A stretch of DNA of 47,635 bases from Klebsiella pneumoniae (GCA_945873095.1 CAMCBU010000015.1:1-47635); one strand, 5' to 3'. Shown: positions 25,744 to 35,323, counted from the first letter of the stretch. A program made the numbers and translations. Notes: generated by a model from the sequence alone, not told the origin.

Positions 25744-27465
25744 TCAGCGCAGTATGCCCGAGGCGGGCAGCGCTTTGCCTTCGGTCAAAAACGCCTGCAC
25801 GTCGTCCAACGAACGATCGACGAAAGGCTGCATGGGTACGAAAGCCGGTTCCATACCCGGTATGGCGAGAAAGGCGTCGAAGTGTTGGCCGTTGGCGATT
25901 TCGAGGAATCGGAATTTCGGGTTGCGAGCGGTGGCCAATGAGGCATACCGACGTGAGGTGTGTGCGATGGGAATCAGCGCATCGCCGCCGCCGTGCAGCA
26001 CGATGACGGGGCGCTGGCCCGTTCGTCCCCGGACGATCAGTGATTGGGTGAGGTTACTGATGTCGGTCGAGAGGCTGCGCAGGCAACGCGCCGTGTCGTA
26101 CGAGCTCGCGTTTGCGTTCGATAAACCGCCGGCGGCATCTCGCGCCACGATATTGATCCCGGCGGTCGGTGCGATACCCGTCCCATCGCTGAAAAGTGCG
26201 GCGCGCTCACTGACCTGTAATTCGCGCGGTTGACCACCGGCATCGGTTGCCGTGAAGGAAATACCGCACGCCGGTTCGTTCAACCCGCGACGCAGATACG
26301 TCTGCGCATAAGTCGCGGCGACCGATGTCCAGAGTCCAAATTGCAGATTGACCGCGCCGAGCCGCAGCGCGGCCGGCTCGATCCCGCTCTGCAGCAAGCG
26401 CTGTCGCGCGTCGCTGGCACGACTGGTCACATCGCTGCCGCTGACGAGCCCGTCTTGCGCAAGCCGCTCGCACCAAGCGGTATGTCGCGCGAGATTCATA
26501 CCGACCACGATACCCAAGGGTGCTTCGGTCAGATTTTCGGCGAGTATCGCGCAAGGTTGTAGCATGGCGTGCAATGTTGCGTAGTCGTACAACGCCGGCG
26601 CGCCGGCGAGGTGGACGTTGGGCTCCGAGGCCACAGCCGCATCGATAAACTGTGCGTCATCGGCCTCGAGCGCTTGCAGTACGGCAGCCCCGCCATTCGA
26701 GATGCCGGCGGCGATGATCAAAGTATTCTCGGCGGTGAATGCGGCACGCTCGGGATATTCGGCAGCGAGGAGTTGCAAGGCGAGTTTACCGGCGCGTAAC
26801 AACAGGCGACCCCAGTGGGGTTCGCTCTCGAAGCTCGCGTGCGCGTGCGCCATTTGCAGCGCATGCGGGAACGGACTTGCGGCCCGGGCGATCGGTTCGA
26901 TATGACCCGAGGCCGTGAGTCGCCAGCCACCCGTGGGGTCGGTGACTCGCATGCCCAGTCCCTTGTCGTCACTGACCACGGCGCAGCCTTGACGCAGGCC
27001 CCACTGACCGACGGTCGGCAAACTACCAAAAATCCCGCGCGATCCGGAGGCCGCCGTTACGAGTAGGCAAGGCTTGTTCGGGTCGAAGCTCGCGGGAATC
27101 TGCAGGAGGAACGACGACTCGGGAAGTCGCTCACTCGCTTTGACGTGAGCGACGTACTCGACGCCTGCGATGCGTGCCTCGCTGCCATACGCCCAACGTC
27201 GCAGATCGACGAGCGCGCGCCAACTCTGCCAAATCGCACGCCGCCGCCGATCGCGCCACTCGCTGAGCTTGGAAGGCTCGGCGATGCCCGGTTGTTGGGT
27301 TAGTCCGGTAACACCGAGGCCCGCGGTGAGTAGATCATCCGTGACACCGTCGAAGACGTGCCGTTCCGGCGGTTCGTGGTAAGGGCTCGGCTGCGCCTTG
27401 GCATCGACCGATCCGCACACGAGCAGCATCGCGACGAGCGCGCCCGAGGCCGACTTAGGCGACAT
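25744..27465 (-). CDS. D-3-hydroxybutyrate oligomer hydrolase, exported
   Basis: A protein of about 573 residues resembling the 3-hydroxybutyrate-oligomer hydrolase family (EC 3.1.1.22), which cuts short oligomers of poly-3-hydroxybutyrate to monomers. Family landmarks are HVFDGVTDDLLTAGLG, VTAASGSRGIFG, WGLRQGCAVVSDDKGLG and the nucleophile segment GISNGGA (Ser256). A Sec signal peptide is present (MSPKSASGALVAMLLVCGSVDAKA). The start is ATG 27465, overlapping the CoA ligase by 11 nt; ATG 27483 is an alternative, and the longer extension runs through ligase codons. It lies between an acyl-CoA ligase and a GntP permease in one operon. Confidence 0.85.
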   Translation of the reverse strand: MSPKSASGALVAMLLVCGSVDAKAQPSPYHEPPERHVFDGVTDDLLTAGLGVTGLTQQPGIAEPSKLSEWRDRRRRAIWQSWRALVDLRRWAYGSEARIAGVEYVAHVKASERLPESSFLLQIPASFDPNKPCLLVTAASGSRGIFGSLPTVGQWGLRQGCAVVSDDKGLGMRVTDPTGGWRLTASGHIEPIARAASPFPHALQMAHAHASFESEPHWGRLLLRAGKLALQLLAAEYPERAAFTAENTLIIAAGISNGGAAVLQALEADDAQFIDAAVASEPNVHLAGAPALYDYATLHAMLQPCAILAENLTEAPLGIVVGMNLARHTAWCERLAQDGLVSGSDVTSRASDARQRLLQSGIEPAALRLGAVNLQFGLWTSVAATYAQTYLRRGLNEPACGISFTATDAGGQPRELQVSERAALFSDGTGIAPTAGINIVARDAAGGLSNANASSYDTARCLRSLSTDISNLTQSLIVRGRTGQRPVIVLHGGGDALIPIAHTSRRYASLATARNPKFRFLEIANGQHFDAFLAIPGMEPAFVPMQPFVDRSLDDVQAFLTEGKALPASGILR

Positions 27466-29059
27466 GAGATTCGAGATGAGCATGAGTTTTGCGCAGCTCC
27501 CTTTTGAGGATTTTACCGTTCGGGTTACGGGGTAGGGCATCGACCAAGGCGACGCCCGCGACACGTTGCTGACGACCCACTCGGGCGTTGATCCATTCGC
27601 GCAACTCGATCGCAAGAGACTCGCTCAGTGCCTTGCCCTCGCGAGGGACGACAATCGCATACGGAGTTTCTCCCCACTTGGCACTCTTGATGCCGATCAC
27701 GGCAATCTCGGCAACGGAAGGATGGGTCGCGGCGACGGATTCGATATCGGCGGGATACACGTTCTGCCCGCCGGAGATGATCATGTCTTTCTTGCGATCG
27801 ACGATGAAGAGGTAGCCGTGCTCGTCGAAGCGCCCGATATCGCCGGTTCGCAGCCAAGTGGCCCCGGTCGAATCGATCCAACTGCTCTCGGCATTCGCCT
27901 CGGGACGACGGTAATAGCCCGTCATGGTGATGTGACCGCGCGAGACGATCTCGCCACTCTCGCCCAACTTGACCGGGTGATCGAATTCGTCGAGCAGTTG
28001 AATGTCCGTGCCGGGTAGCGGCTTACCGACGGACATCTCGCGGCCCTCGGCGTCCTCCGGATCGAGTGTCGTGATGACGCCCTCGGTCAGTCCATAGAGC
28101 TCGATGAAAGCGCAACCAAAATCGCGCAGTGCACGTTGCTTGATCGGCAGTGGCAATGGTGAGCCGCAGCACATCAAGGCCCGGAGCGAGTGCCTCTCGG
28201 TTTTGCCGAACAGGGGGCTCTCGAGCAGGCGTTGAACGATGATCGGTACGAGCGATCCGTGCGTAATCCGTCGGGCTTCGATGGTACGCCAGACGCGTTC
28301 GGGCTCGAAGCGTCGTTCGATGACGAGAGTGCCGCCGACGACGAAGGTGCTGAGCATGCTGACCCAGCTGATGTTCGAGTACAGGCCGATCGGGCAGAGC
28401 GTGATGGCGCGCGAGTCGTAGCGCAGCGCAAGTGCGATGGAGCGCGCCCAGTCGATACGGCGGCGGTGATCGTGCGTGATGCCCTTAGGCACGCCGGTCG
28501 TCCCCGAACTGTAGATGATGTTGCAGAGCGCATCGGGCGCAACTTGGTAGTGGTCGATGTCGTCTTGCAGCGCCACATCGACGGATGCATTCAGCCAACT
28601 CGCGTAATCACGCCACGGCGCTGCAAGCACGCCCGTCGGTGCCTCTGCAGCGGCGAGCCACAGTCGCACTTGCGGGTGTTTCGTCGGCTCGAGCGCGTCG
28701 ATGTAGCTGGCACTTGCGATGACGGCCGAGGCTTCGCAATCATCGATCATTGCCGCCATCGCCTCGGCCGATACCGATACGTTGAGCGGTACCACGCAGG
28801 CGCCGGCGCGGATGACGCCAAAGAGCGCCTCCAGCATCTCGGGGCCGTTGTTCATCACGACGACGACTCGGTCGCCGGGCTGGACGCCCGAACAGCGCAG
28901 ACGTGCTGCGCAGTGCCGCAAGCGCTGACCAAAGGTCTGCCACGACCAGATGAGATCGTCGCAGACCATGGCCGGCTTCTCGCCCAACCACCGCGACTGC
29001 CGGTCGATCAGATCCGGCAGCAGCGGCTCGGGCGCGTCGAAGTGCGCCATCGTCATCAC
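27455..29059 (-). CDS. AMP-forming acyl-CoA synthetase
   Basis: A 534-residue ANL-superfamily ligase that activates a carboxylic acid with ATP and CoA. Motifs are YSSGTTGVPKG (about 183-193), YGLTEG, RTGDIG, the hinge DRKKDMIISGGQNVYP and the catalytic Lys in NPNGKILKREL. The substrate is not readable. Its operon partners suggest a short hydroxy acid such as 3-hydroxybutyrate, but medium-chain or aromatic acids are possible. The frame opens at GTG 29059 with ATGs at 29056 and 29050, only 3 nt after the receptor stop. The 3' end overlaps the oligomer hydrolase start. Confidence 0.9.
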   Translation of the reverse strand: MMTMAHFDAPEPLLPDLIDRQSRWLGEKPAMVCDDLIWSWQTFGQRLRHCAARLRCSGVQPGDRVVVVMNNGPEMLEALFGVIRAGACVVPLNVSVSAEAMAAMIDDCEASAVIASASYIDALEPTKHPQVRLWLAAAEAPTGVLAAPWRDYASWLNASVDVALQDDIDHYQVAPDALCNIIYSSGTTGVPKGITHDHRRRIDWARSIALALRYDSRAITLCPIGLYSNISWVSMLSTFVVGGTLVIERRFEPERVWRTIEARRITHGSLVPIIVQRLLESPLFGKTERHSLRALMCCGSPLPLPIKQRALRDFGCAFIELYGLTEGVITTLDPEDAEGREMSVGKPLPGTDIQLLDEFDHPVKLGESGEIVSRGHITMTGYYRRPEANAESSWIDSTGATWLRTGDIGRFDEHGYLFIVDRKKDMIISGGQNVYPADIESVAATHPSVAEIAVIGIKSAKWGETPYAIVVPREGKALSESLAIELREWINARVGRQQRVAGVALVDALPRNPNGKILKRELRKTHAHLESHVA

Positions 29060-29062
29060 CGC

Positions 29063-31291
29063 TTAGCGAAAGGAGTAGGCGATGCTGACCGAATACTGGC
29101 GAGGCGGTGCGTAGAACGCGTTCTGGACGTTGCCAAACACGGGGCCGGCGAACACATAGCCACCGATGCGATAGCGCTCATCGGTGAGATTACGGCCTGC
29201 GGCGGTTACGCTCAGGCGTCCGCTCGCGGCCGTCCACGTCGCTGCGAGATCAACGATCGAATACGACTTTTGGTCGATGGCAGGGTTCGCGACTTCAAAG
29301 AGCTGATAGTCGTCACGATAGGAGAGCGCGGGGACGACGGTCAGTGAGCCGTTGTCGCCAAGATCCTGACTCCAGTTCAGTGAGAGAGCAGCCGTCCATT
29401 CCGGCGTGTTCTGAAACGCGCGCTGACTAGCGAGATTACGACGGGTCGCCGTCGCAGCATCGTAGGTGACGAACTCGTCGAATTTCGCGTCGATGTAGCC
29501 CACTTGGAAGGCTGCCGAGAGGTTCTGCGACAGTGACAGAGAGCCCTCCAACTCAAGACCCTCGATCGACGAACTGCCCGCGTTGTCCACGAAGCTGACG
29601 ACCGTGGTGCCAATGGCAAACTGCGAGGTGATTTGTTGATCGGTGTAGTCCGAGGTGAAGATCGCTGCGTTGAGTCGTGCGCGACCGCCGAGCAGTGAAC
29701 TCTTCACACCGAGCTCGAGCGTTTCCACGATTTCCGGCTCGTAACCCTTGACCGTATCGGCGTAGAAAATCGCATCGCCACGCATGTCGAAGCCACCGGA
29801 CTTGAAGCCTTTGCCCCAAGAGCCATACACGGTCAGCGCATCGCTCGGCTCATACGAGACGCTGATACGCGGCGTGAACTCCGAGAACTCACGCTCGTTG
29901 GTGTAGTTCGTGCGCAGCAGTCCGGGAATCGCGGCAGCGTTGCCGAACAAACTGCTCCGGATGCCCGTGAAGTTCTGACGATAGACGGTGCCTTTCTTTT
30001 CGTCTTTCGTGTAGCGACCGCCGACCGAGACGGACCATTGGTCCGTGAATCGGTAGCTGAGATCGGCGAAGGCCGCAAAGCTGTCGGTTTCGACTTGACC
30101 TGCGGTTGCGGTGGTGAGATTGGCGATACCGACGATGGTGTCAAAAGCGCCGGCGGCGGTGCCGTCCATCAAGAACACACCGGCGACGGCCGAGGCTCGC
30201 TCGCCCGAGTAAACGAGCTGTAGTTCGTGAGTGGTTTGATCGTCCTCGTAGAAAGCCGGCACATCGAGTGCGGCGGCCGGTGCGGTGTCGAAATCGATCA
30301 GTGTGTCGGTGCGCCCTTCGCGGCGTGCCGCGATGTAGCGCAGCATGTACTGATCACTCAGGGTGTATTCGCCCAACAGTGAGACGCCCTCGGTGGCGAC
30401 CGAGTTGTCATCGCCCAAGCCAGCGCGCGTGTCGTACAGATTCGGCAGCACGGTTTCGCCGGTCGTCAGACCCGAACCAGCCACTTCGCGGTGACCGTGC
30501 CGCGCGTTCGAGTCATCCTGCAGATCGTCTGCCGCGAGGCGAACGAACAGGTTCTCGCTCGGCTTCCATTCCATCGCCACTCGATAGGCGAGGATATCTT
30601 TGTCGTAATGCTCAGCGCCGGTGACCAGGTTCTTACCGAAACCGTCGCGATTGAGACTGGAGAGCGCTGCACCGAGCGAGAGGGTGTCGGTGAGGGGCAG
30701 TGCGGCCTTGACCGTCAGGTCGCGCTGCGAGTACGAGCCCAGCGTGACTTTGGTGTCGAACGCGGCCTCATCGCCGAGGCGCTTGGTGACATATTTGACC
30801 GCACCACCCACAGAGTTGCGACCGTACAGTGTGCCTTGCGGACCACGCAGCACTTCGATGCGCTCGACGTCGTAGAGCTCGAGAACGGCGCCTTGCGGTC
30901 TGGCGACGTAAACATCATCGACATACAGACCCACGCCCGGTTCGAAACCCCACAGCGGATCTTGCTGGCCGACGCCACGAATGAACGCGATGAGAGTCGA
31001 GTTGCTGCCGCGGGCGACTTGCAGTGTGAGATTCGGCACCGTTTGCTGGAGGATGGTGATATCCGTCGCACCGAATTGCTCGAGATCGGAACCCGAAAAG
31101 GTGCTGACGGCAACCGGCACGTCTTGCAGCGATTCTTCGCGTCGACGTGCCGTGACGGTGATTTCCTCCAGAGCAGCGGCGCCATCTTGTGCCCGCACCG
31201 GTGCCGGCAGCAGGGTGATCATGGTGGTTCCGAGTGCCAGCGCGACAGATAGCGCGATGCGGCGTTTAGCGGTGTTGTTGAGTCCGTTCAT
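29063..31291 (-). CDS. TonB-dependent outer-membrane receptor
   Basis: A 742-residue receptor. The signal peptide (about 1-34, ending PAPVRAQ) is followed by a TonB-box-like EEITVTARRREE, a plug domain with VERIEVLRGPQGTLYGRNSVGGAV, and a 22-strand-type barrel ending in the aromatic YSVSIAYSFR. It imports a bulky ligand across the outer membrane using TonB energy. It heads the operon with CoA ligase, oligomer hydrolase and permease, so the ligand is probably their substrate, not a siderophore. A GGGG/AGG-rich ribosome site precedes ATG 31291. Confidence 0.93.
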   Translation of the reverse strand: MNGLNNTAKRRIALSVALALGTTMITLLPAPVRAQDGAAALEEITVTARRREESLQDVPVAVSTFSGSDLEQFGATDITILQQTVPNLTLQVARGSNSTLIAFIRGVGQQDPLWGFEPGVGLYVDDVYVARPQGAVLELYDVERIEVLRGPQGTLYGRNSVGGAVKYVTKRLGDEAAFDTKVTLGSYSQRDLTVKAALPLTDTLSLGAALSSLNRDGFGKNLVTGAEHYDKDILAYRVAMEWKPSENLFVRLAADDLQDDSNARHGHREVAGSGLTTGETVLPNLYDTRAGLGDDNSVATEGVSLLGEYTLSDQYMLRYIAARREGRTDTLIDFDTAPAAALDVPAFYEDDQTTHELQLVYSGERASAVAGVFLMDGTAAGAFDTIVGIANLTTATAGQVETDSFAAFADLSYRFTDQWSVSVGGRYTKDEKKGTVYRQNFTGIRSSLFGNAAAIPGLLRTNYTNEREFSEFTPRISVSYEPSDALTVYGSWGKGFKSGGFDMRGDAIFYADTVKGYEPEIVETLELGVKSSLLGGRARLNAAIFTSDYTDQQITSQFAIGTTVVSFVDNAGSSSIEGLELEGSLSLSQNLSAAFQVGYIDAKFDEFVTYDAATATRRNLASQRAFQNTPEWTAALSLNWSQDLGDNGSLTVVPALSYRDDYQLFEVANPAIDQKSYSIVDLAATWTAASGRLSVTAAGRNLTDERYRIGGYVFAGPVFGNVQNAFYAPPRQYSVSIAYSFR

Positions 31292-31303
31292 CCTGGTCCC
31301 CTG

Positions 31304-31355
31304 TTGATGAAATTATGGTTCATTAATTCAACGATCGATGAAATCTAATTCAGCG
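31304..31355. promoter_or_regulatory. Candidate TetR operator region, receptor/TetR divergent gap
   Basis: Imperfect inverted repeat TTGATGAA (31304-31311) and TTCATTAA (31319-31326), 7 of 8 matching with a 7-nt spacer, sits just before the receptor gene. A direct repeat TAATTCARCG occurs at 31324-31333 and 31346-31355, 22 bp apart (two helical turns). The locally AT-rich 130-bp gap between divergent genes suits the promoters and the TetR binding site. Confidence 0.5.
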
Positions 31356-31420
31356 TTTGTTGAAAAACAAGCCGTCGGTAGGGTTTGCCTGCAAGCCATC
31401 GCTCGGGTCAGACTCGGCGT

Positions 31421-32140
31421 ATGGCGAAAACAATGAAGTCCGCACCCCTGCGCGGTCCCCGCAAAGCCGGTCCCGAGGCAACTCGACAAAAGATCCTCGA
31501 TACCGCCGAAATTCTCTTTGCAGAGCGCGGCTTTCACTCGGTTTCGGTCCGCGACATCACGGCCGCAGCCGGGGTCGATGTGGCGCTCGTTCATTATCAC
31601 TTCGGTAGCAAGCAACTGTTGTTCGAGACGGTGTTCATGCGCCGTGCCGAGTTGCTGAACGCCGAGCGCTTGCGGCGCCTCGAAGCGGTGGTGCAGCGCG
31701 CCAAACCGCGGGCACCGAAGGTCGAGGAGATCATCGACGCCTTCACCCACCCCTTGCTGGACCGTTCGGCGCGCGGTGGCCCGGGGTGGAAGGCGTATTT
31801 TGCCCTGATCGCCCAGGTCAATAACTCGACCGAGTTCGGCGGCTTGATGATGACGCGTTACTTCGACCCGGTAGTGCACGCTTTCATCGCGGCGTTACGC
31901 CGGGCATTCCCCGGCTGTGACGAGCGTGAGCTCTATTGGAGTTACCACTTTCTCTCCGGCGCACTCACCTTGACCTTCGCCGAGACCGGTCGCATCGACA
32001 ATCTCTCGCAAGGCGCCTGTCGATCGAATGATCTCGACAGCGTGCACCAACGTCTCGTCCCCTACGTGGCGGCGGGTTTTCGGGCCCTGTGTGCAAGATC
32101 GGCGACGACGCCCGCGCGTCGCAAGCGCAGGGCGTTATGA
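31421..32140 (+). CDS. TetR-family transcriptional regulator
   Basis: A 239-residue TetR regulator. The helix-turn-helix is clear: ATRQKILDTAEILFAERGF then SVRDITAAAGVDVALVHYHFGSKQ. The C-terminal domain (about 90-225) is the ligand pocket with a large YWSYHFLSGAL helix. ATG 31421 gives a normal N-terminus. The gene is divergent from the TonB receptor operon across 130 bp holding repeats suitable as operators, so it probably represses that operon until an acid or CoA-ester ligand is present. The 3' end overlaps the convergent PhoD-like gene by 6 bp. Confidence 0.92.
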   Translation: MAKTMKSAPLRGPRKAGPEATRQKILDTAEILFAERGFHSVSVRDITAAAGVDVALVHYHFGSKQLLFETVFMRRAELLNAERLRRLEAVVQRAKPRAPKVEEIIDAFTHPLLDRSARGGPGWKAYFALIAQVNNSTEFGGLMMTRYFDPVVHAFIAALRRAFPGCDERELYWSYHFLSGALTLTFAETGRIDNLSQGACRSNDLDSVHQRLVPYVAAGFRALCARSATTPARRKRRAL

Positions 32141-33694
32141 GGGCTGAATTCCGCGCTGACCGTCGGCGATGACGAACTTGGCCAGCGTCGTGGCGTTGGC
32201 ATCGCTCTCGCGCACCGAGGCGAAGCCGATCATCTCGGCACTCAGGCGCTCGGGGCTTACTTCAAGCCGCAGATAGCCGCGGTAATCGCGTTCCGCAAAG
32301 TGCACGCCGACCGCATCGCTGCGGCTGTAGGCTTCGATCACCTTTTTCGGTGGCGGACCCGAGGTGATCGAGCTCGTCACGAATTCGCTCGTCACGATCG
32401 GCGACTTCGGGTCGCGCGGCTCAATTCTTTGATCGCCCGCGATGAAGGCGTGGATATCACCGCCCAAGATCACCGGGTTGCTCGCGCCACTTGCCGCGAT
32501 GGTCTCGAGCATTCGGCGCCGCGCCACGGGATAACCCGCCCAACTGTCGTTCCAGTTGAGCGTTTTCGGACCCGGATCTTCGTCGATCCAAGTGAACACG
32601 ACGCCTTGGCCGAGCAGATTCCAGCGCGCTTTCGAGGTTGATAGTTGCTCGGCCAACCATTGTTCTTGCGTCGCTCCGAGCAGCGTTCGATCCGGATCGC
32701 GCCAATCGGCGCACTGCTCGACGATCACGCGCGCCCCGCCGCGACGAGGCGCTTGTGGGCACGCTTGAGGCGAGCGGTGTTGGCGCTCGTCGAGCATGTG
32801 GATCGCCAATAGATCGCCGAACTGTCGCGACATATACAGCGACATGTCGGTGCCTTGTGGTTTGGCCGACAGCGGTAGCGGCATGTTCTCCCAATAGGCT
32901 TGATAGGCCGCGGCGCGACGGGCAGCAAACTCGGCCTGCTCGGCAGGGTTTTCCGATTGCAGACCGGCGTAGTCGTTGTCGAGTTCGTGGTCGTCGTGGG
33001 TGACGAGCCACGGACAGTGAGCGTGCGCCTCTTGCAGCAATGGATCCGCCCGGTACCACGCGTAGCGACGGCGATAGTCGGCGAGCGTCTTGCACTCCAC
33101 GTTCGAATCGTGCGCACGGATCGGATTTGCCGTGTTGCCCTCGTAGATATAGTCGCCGAGATGGATGATCAGATCGCTGCCGCGCGACACCATATCGCGG
33201 TAGGCATGGTAGTAACCCTGTTCGTAATGTTGACAGCTCGCGACGCTCACCCGAAGCGTCGATCGCATGGATCCGGCCGCATCGGCTGTCCACGTTCGAC
33301 CGATCGGACTCGCATGCTCGCCGGCGCGGAATCGGTAGTAGAACTCGCGGCCAGCGGGCAAGCCGCTGATTTCAAGGTGCACGCTGTGACCGTCCGCGGC
33401 CGTGGCGATGACGGTGCCCGATTGCACACGACGCGAGAAATTCGGATCGGTTGCGATCTCGTAAGTCAGGATGAAATCCGCATCAGCGAGCTCGTTGGCT
33501 GCATCGACGCTCGGTGCGAGACGGGTCCAGAGAACCATACCGTCGTCGGTGGGATAACCGGAGGCAACGCCGAGGGTGAACGGGTTGGTCGCAAACTTGC
33601 GCAGGCGCAGCCGGGCCGCTTGGAGGGATCGCGGCGCGAGGACGAGGCCGACTCCGACCATCGCCGCTTGCAGTACGTGTCTTCGCAGGGGCAT
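32135..33694 (-). CDS. PhoD-like alkaline phosphatase/phosphodiesterase
   Basis: A 519-residue secreted metallo-phosphatase of the PhoD family. A twin-arginine-type signal starts at PLRRHVLQAAMVGVGLVLAP. The N-terminal PhoD domain contains LGVASGYPTDDGMVLWTRLAP. Metal-binding motifs follow: ASCQHYEQGYYHAYRDM, HLGDYIYEG, THDDHELDNDY and ILGGDIHAF. The likely activity is phosphodiester or phosphomonoester hydrolysis in the periplasm, with Fe/Ca-type metals in characterised relatives. The start at 33694 is chosen by the signal peptide; the open frame to 34003 overlaps the divergent methyltransferase. Confidence 0.9.
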   Translation of the reverse strand: MPLRRHVLQAAMVGVGLVLAPRSLQAARLRLRKFATNPFTLGVASGYPTDDGMVLWTRLAPSVDAANELADADFILTYEIATDPNFSRRVQSGTVIATAADGHSVHLEISGLPAGREFYYRFRAGEHASPIGRTWTADAAGSMRSTLRVSVASCQHYEQGYYHAYRDMVSRGSDLIIHLGDYIYEGNTANPIRAHDSNVECKTLADYRRRYAWYRADPLLQEAHAHCPWLVTHDDHELDNDYAGLQSENPAEQAEFAARRAAAYQAYWENMPLPLSAKPQGTDMSLYMSRQFGDLLAIHMLDERQHRSPQACPQAPRRGGARVIVEQCADWRDPDRTLLGATQEQWLAEQLSTSKARWNLLGQGVVFTWIDEDPGPKTLNWNDSWAGYPVARRRMLETIAASGASNPVILGGDIHAFIAGDQRIEPRDPKSPIVTSEFVTSSITSGPPPKKVIEAYSRSDAVGVHFAERDYRGYLRLEVSPERLSAEMIGFASVRESDANATTLAKFVIADGQRGIQPS

Positions 33695-33721
33695 GGAGGG
33701 TAAGTGTAGCGCTGTGCTAGC

Positions 33722-35272
33722 GTGCCGTTCCATGAAAAATCCGTTGCGCTCAACGTGACTCGGCCGAGTGCAACGCGCGTGGGCTCCCCTTTCGATGGCT
33801 ATGTCACCGAGATGGCTTACACGCGGCATCACCATGCGGCACTCGATCCCGGCAAGGCCGTGTGGGTCGCCAAGAAAGCGGGGGGCGCAACACCTGCGAT
33901 GCGATATGCCTGCGAGCTTGGCTTCGGGCAGGGTTTGAGTCTCGCCATCCATGCAAGCGCGGGCGAGATGCAGTGGTGGGGTGTCGATCTGATCCCCGAA
34001 CACGTCGAGTTTGCGCGCTCGCTGCTCGATGATCCGTCAGCGCGAGCGCGTCTCGTCTGTGCGAGTTTCGATGAATTCGATGCGCGCGAGGATCTGCCAC
34101 CGTTCGATTTCATCGCCCTGCACGGTGTCTGGAGCTGGGTTTCACCGCAAAATCGCGCTCGGATCACGGCGTTCATCGAGCGACGACTCGCACCGAATGG
34201 CATCGTCTATGTTGGCTACAACGCGCTGCCCGGCTGGGGTCCGGCGCTGAGCCTGCGCGAACTGCTGGTGGCGAGTGCAGCGCAAGTCCAGTCAGCGCGC
34301 TTGGAGGATCGAATAGAGGCGGCGATGGTGTTCGTCGCGCAGTTGGTCGCCGCCGATCCGCGCATCCTCGATTCCCAGCCGCAATTCGAGAAGCAGCTGC
34401 GCGAGATTCGCTCAAAGAAAAAATCCTATCTCGCACACGAATATTTCAACCGTGATTGGCACCCCATGCACTTCTCGCAGGTTGCGACCGAGTTGATGCC
34501 AATCGGTTTGCGCTACCTCGGACAGGCTGACTTCAGCGATAGCTATGATCAATGGCGCCTAAGCGAGACGCAGCGTGCGTTGCTCGGCGCGATCGATGAT
34601 CTCGTGCTGCGGGAGACCGCGCGCGACGTCATTCTGGATCGACGTTTTCGCCGCGATTATTGGCTGCGTAGCGAGGTTGCCGTGACGCGCTCGGCCTGCA
34701 AGCTGCGCGAGGCGCGCCTGTGGCTTCCGCCCACGATCAGCTCGCCGGGAGCTGGTGCGCGTGAAGAGACACCGGTCGAGGCGCCTATGGAGATGCCTAC
34801 GGAGGTGAAGGCGTGGGTGGCGTCGCTCGGCACAGCCGGTGCCATCGTCACGCGCTCGCTCGAAACGACGGCAGACCACGCAGCGCTGAGTTATGCGCTT
34901 GGCCGAGGTTGGGTGGAGCTCGCTCGCGAACCTGCGGCAAGTGAGGCGAGCCGCGACAGCGTCGCCAAGATCAATCGCCGGCTCTTGGAGCGCGTCGCAG
35001 AGGAGTCCGAGATCAGCGTTTTGGCGAGTCATCTGACCGGCAGCGGTGTCGAGCTCGGTTGGTGGACGTTGGCGCTGCTTGCGGCGATGCGTCGCGAGAC
35101 GCGCGCGGATGCGGTCATCGATCGGGTCTTGGCACAGGCAGCAGGACTTGGAATCGCGCTCGCGCGAGCGGGCTTTGCGCTCACACCCGAGGAAACGCGG
35201 CAGGAGCTGCAGACTCGTCATTCGGCGTTGGTGACTCAAGCCGATATCTTTCGCGAGAGCTTCGCGATTTGA
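33722..35272 (+). CDS. SAM-dependent methyltransferase with regulatory domain
   Basis: A 516-residue class I methyltransferase. Motif I is ELGFGQGLSLAIHA, followed by the acidic strand end GVDLIPEHVEFA and FDFIALHGVWSWVS. After the Rossmann part (to about 180) comes a region like the methyltransferase regulatory domain seen in some bacterial two-part enzymes, and a C-terminal helical domain. The substrate is unknown. The start is uncertain: GTG 33722 or GTG 33755, neither with a clear ribosome site; an ATG at 33732 is out of frame. It is divergent from the PhoD-like gene. Confidence 0.82.
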   Translation: MPFHEKSVALNVTRPSATRVGSPFDGYVTEMAYTRHHHAALDPGKAVWVAKKAGGATPAMRYACELGFGQGLSLAIHASAGEMQWWGVDLIPEHVEFARSLLDDPSARARLVCASFDEFDAREDLPPFDFIALHGVWSWVSPQNRARITAFIERRLAPNGIVYVGYNALPGWGPALSLRELLVASAAQVQSARLEDRIEAAMVFVAQLVAADPRILDSQPQFEKQLREIRSKKKSYLAHEYFNRDWHPMHFSQVATELMPIGLRYLGQADFSDSYDQWRLSETQRALLGAIDDLVLRETARDVILDRRFRRDYWLRSEVAVTRSACKLREARLWLPPTISSPGAGAREETPVEAPMEMPTEVKAWVASLGTAGAIVTRSLETTADHAALSYALGRGWVELAREPAASEASRDSVAKINRRLLERVAEESEISVLASHLTGSGVELGWWTLALLAAMRRETRADAVIDRVLAQAAGLGIALARAGFALTPEETRQELQTRHSALVTQADIFRESFAI

Positions 35273-35323
35273 GGCGCTGCAGCAAATAGTCGGGTGCTTC
35301 GGCGAGTTTTGGCGCTCCGACAA

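Noticed and set aside
27466-27615. N-terminal extension of the oligomer hydrolase
   Set aside because: It would read through CoA ligase codons in another frame and bury the signal peptide; ATG 27465 (or 27483) is better.
28190-29347. Plus-strand open frame opposite the CoA ligase and receptor
   Set aside because: Antisense shadow with skewed composition; it crosses two well-supported genes.
33695-34003. N-terminal extension of the PhoD-like phosphatase
   Set aside because: It overlaps the divergent methyltransferase and would displace the twin-arginine signal from the N-terminus.
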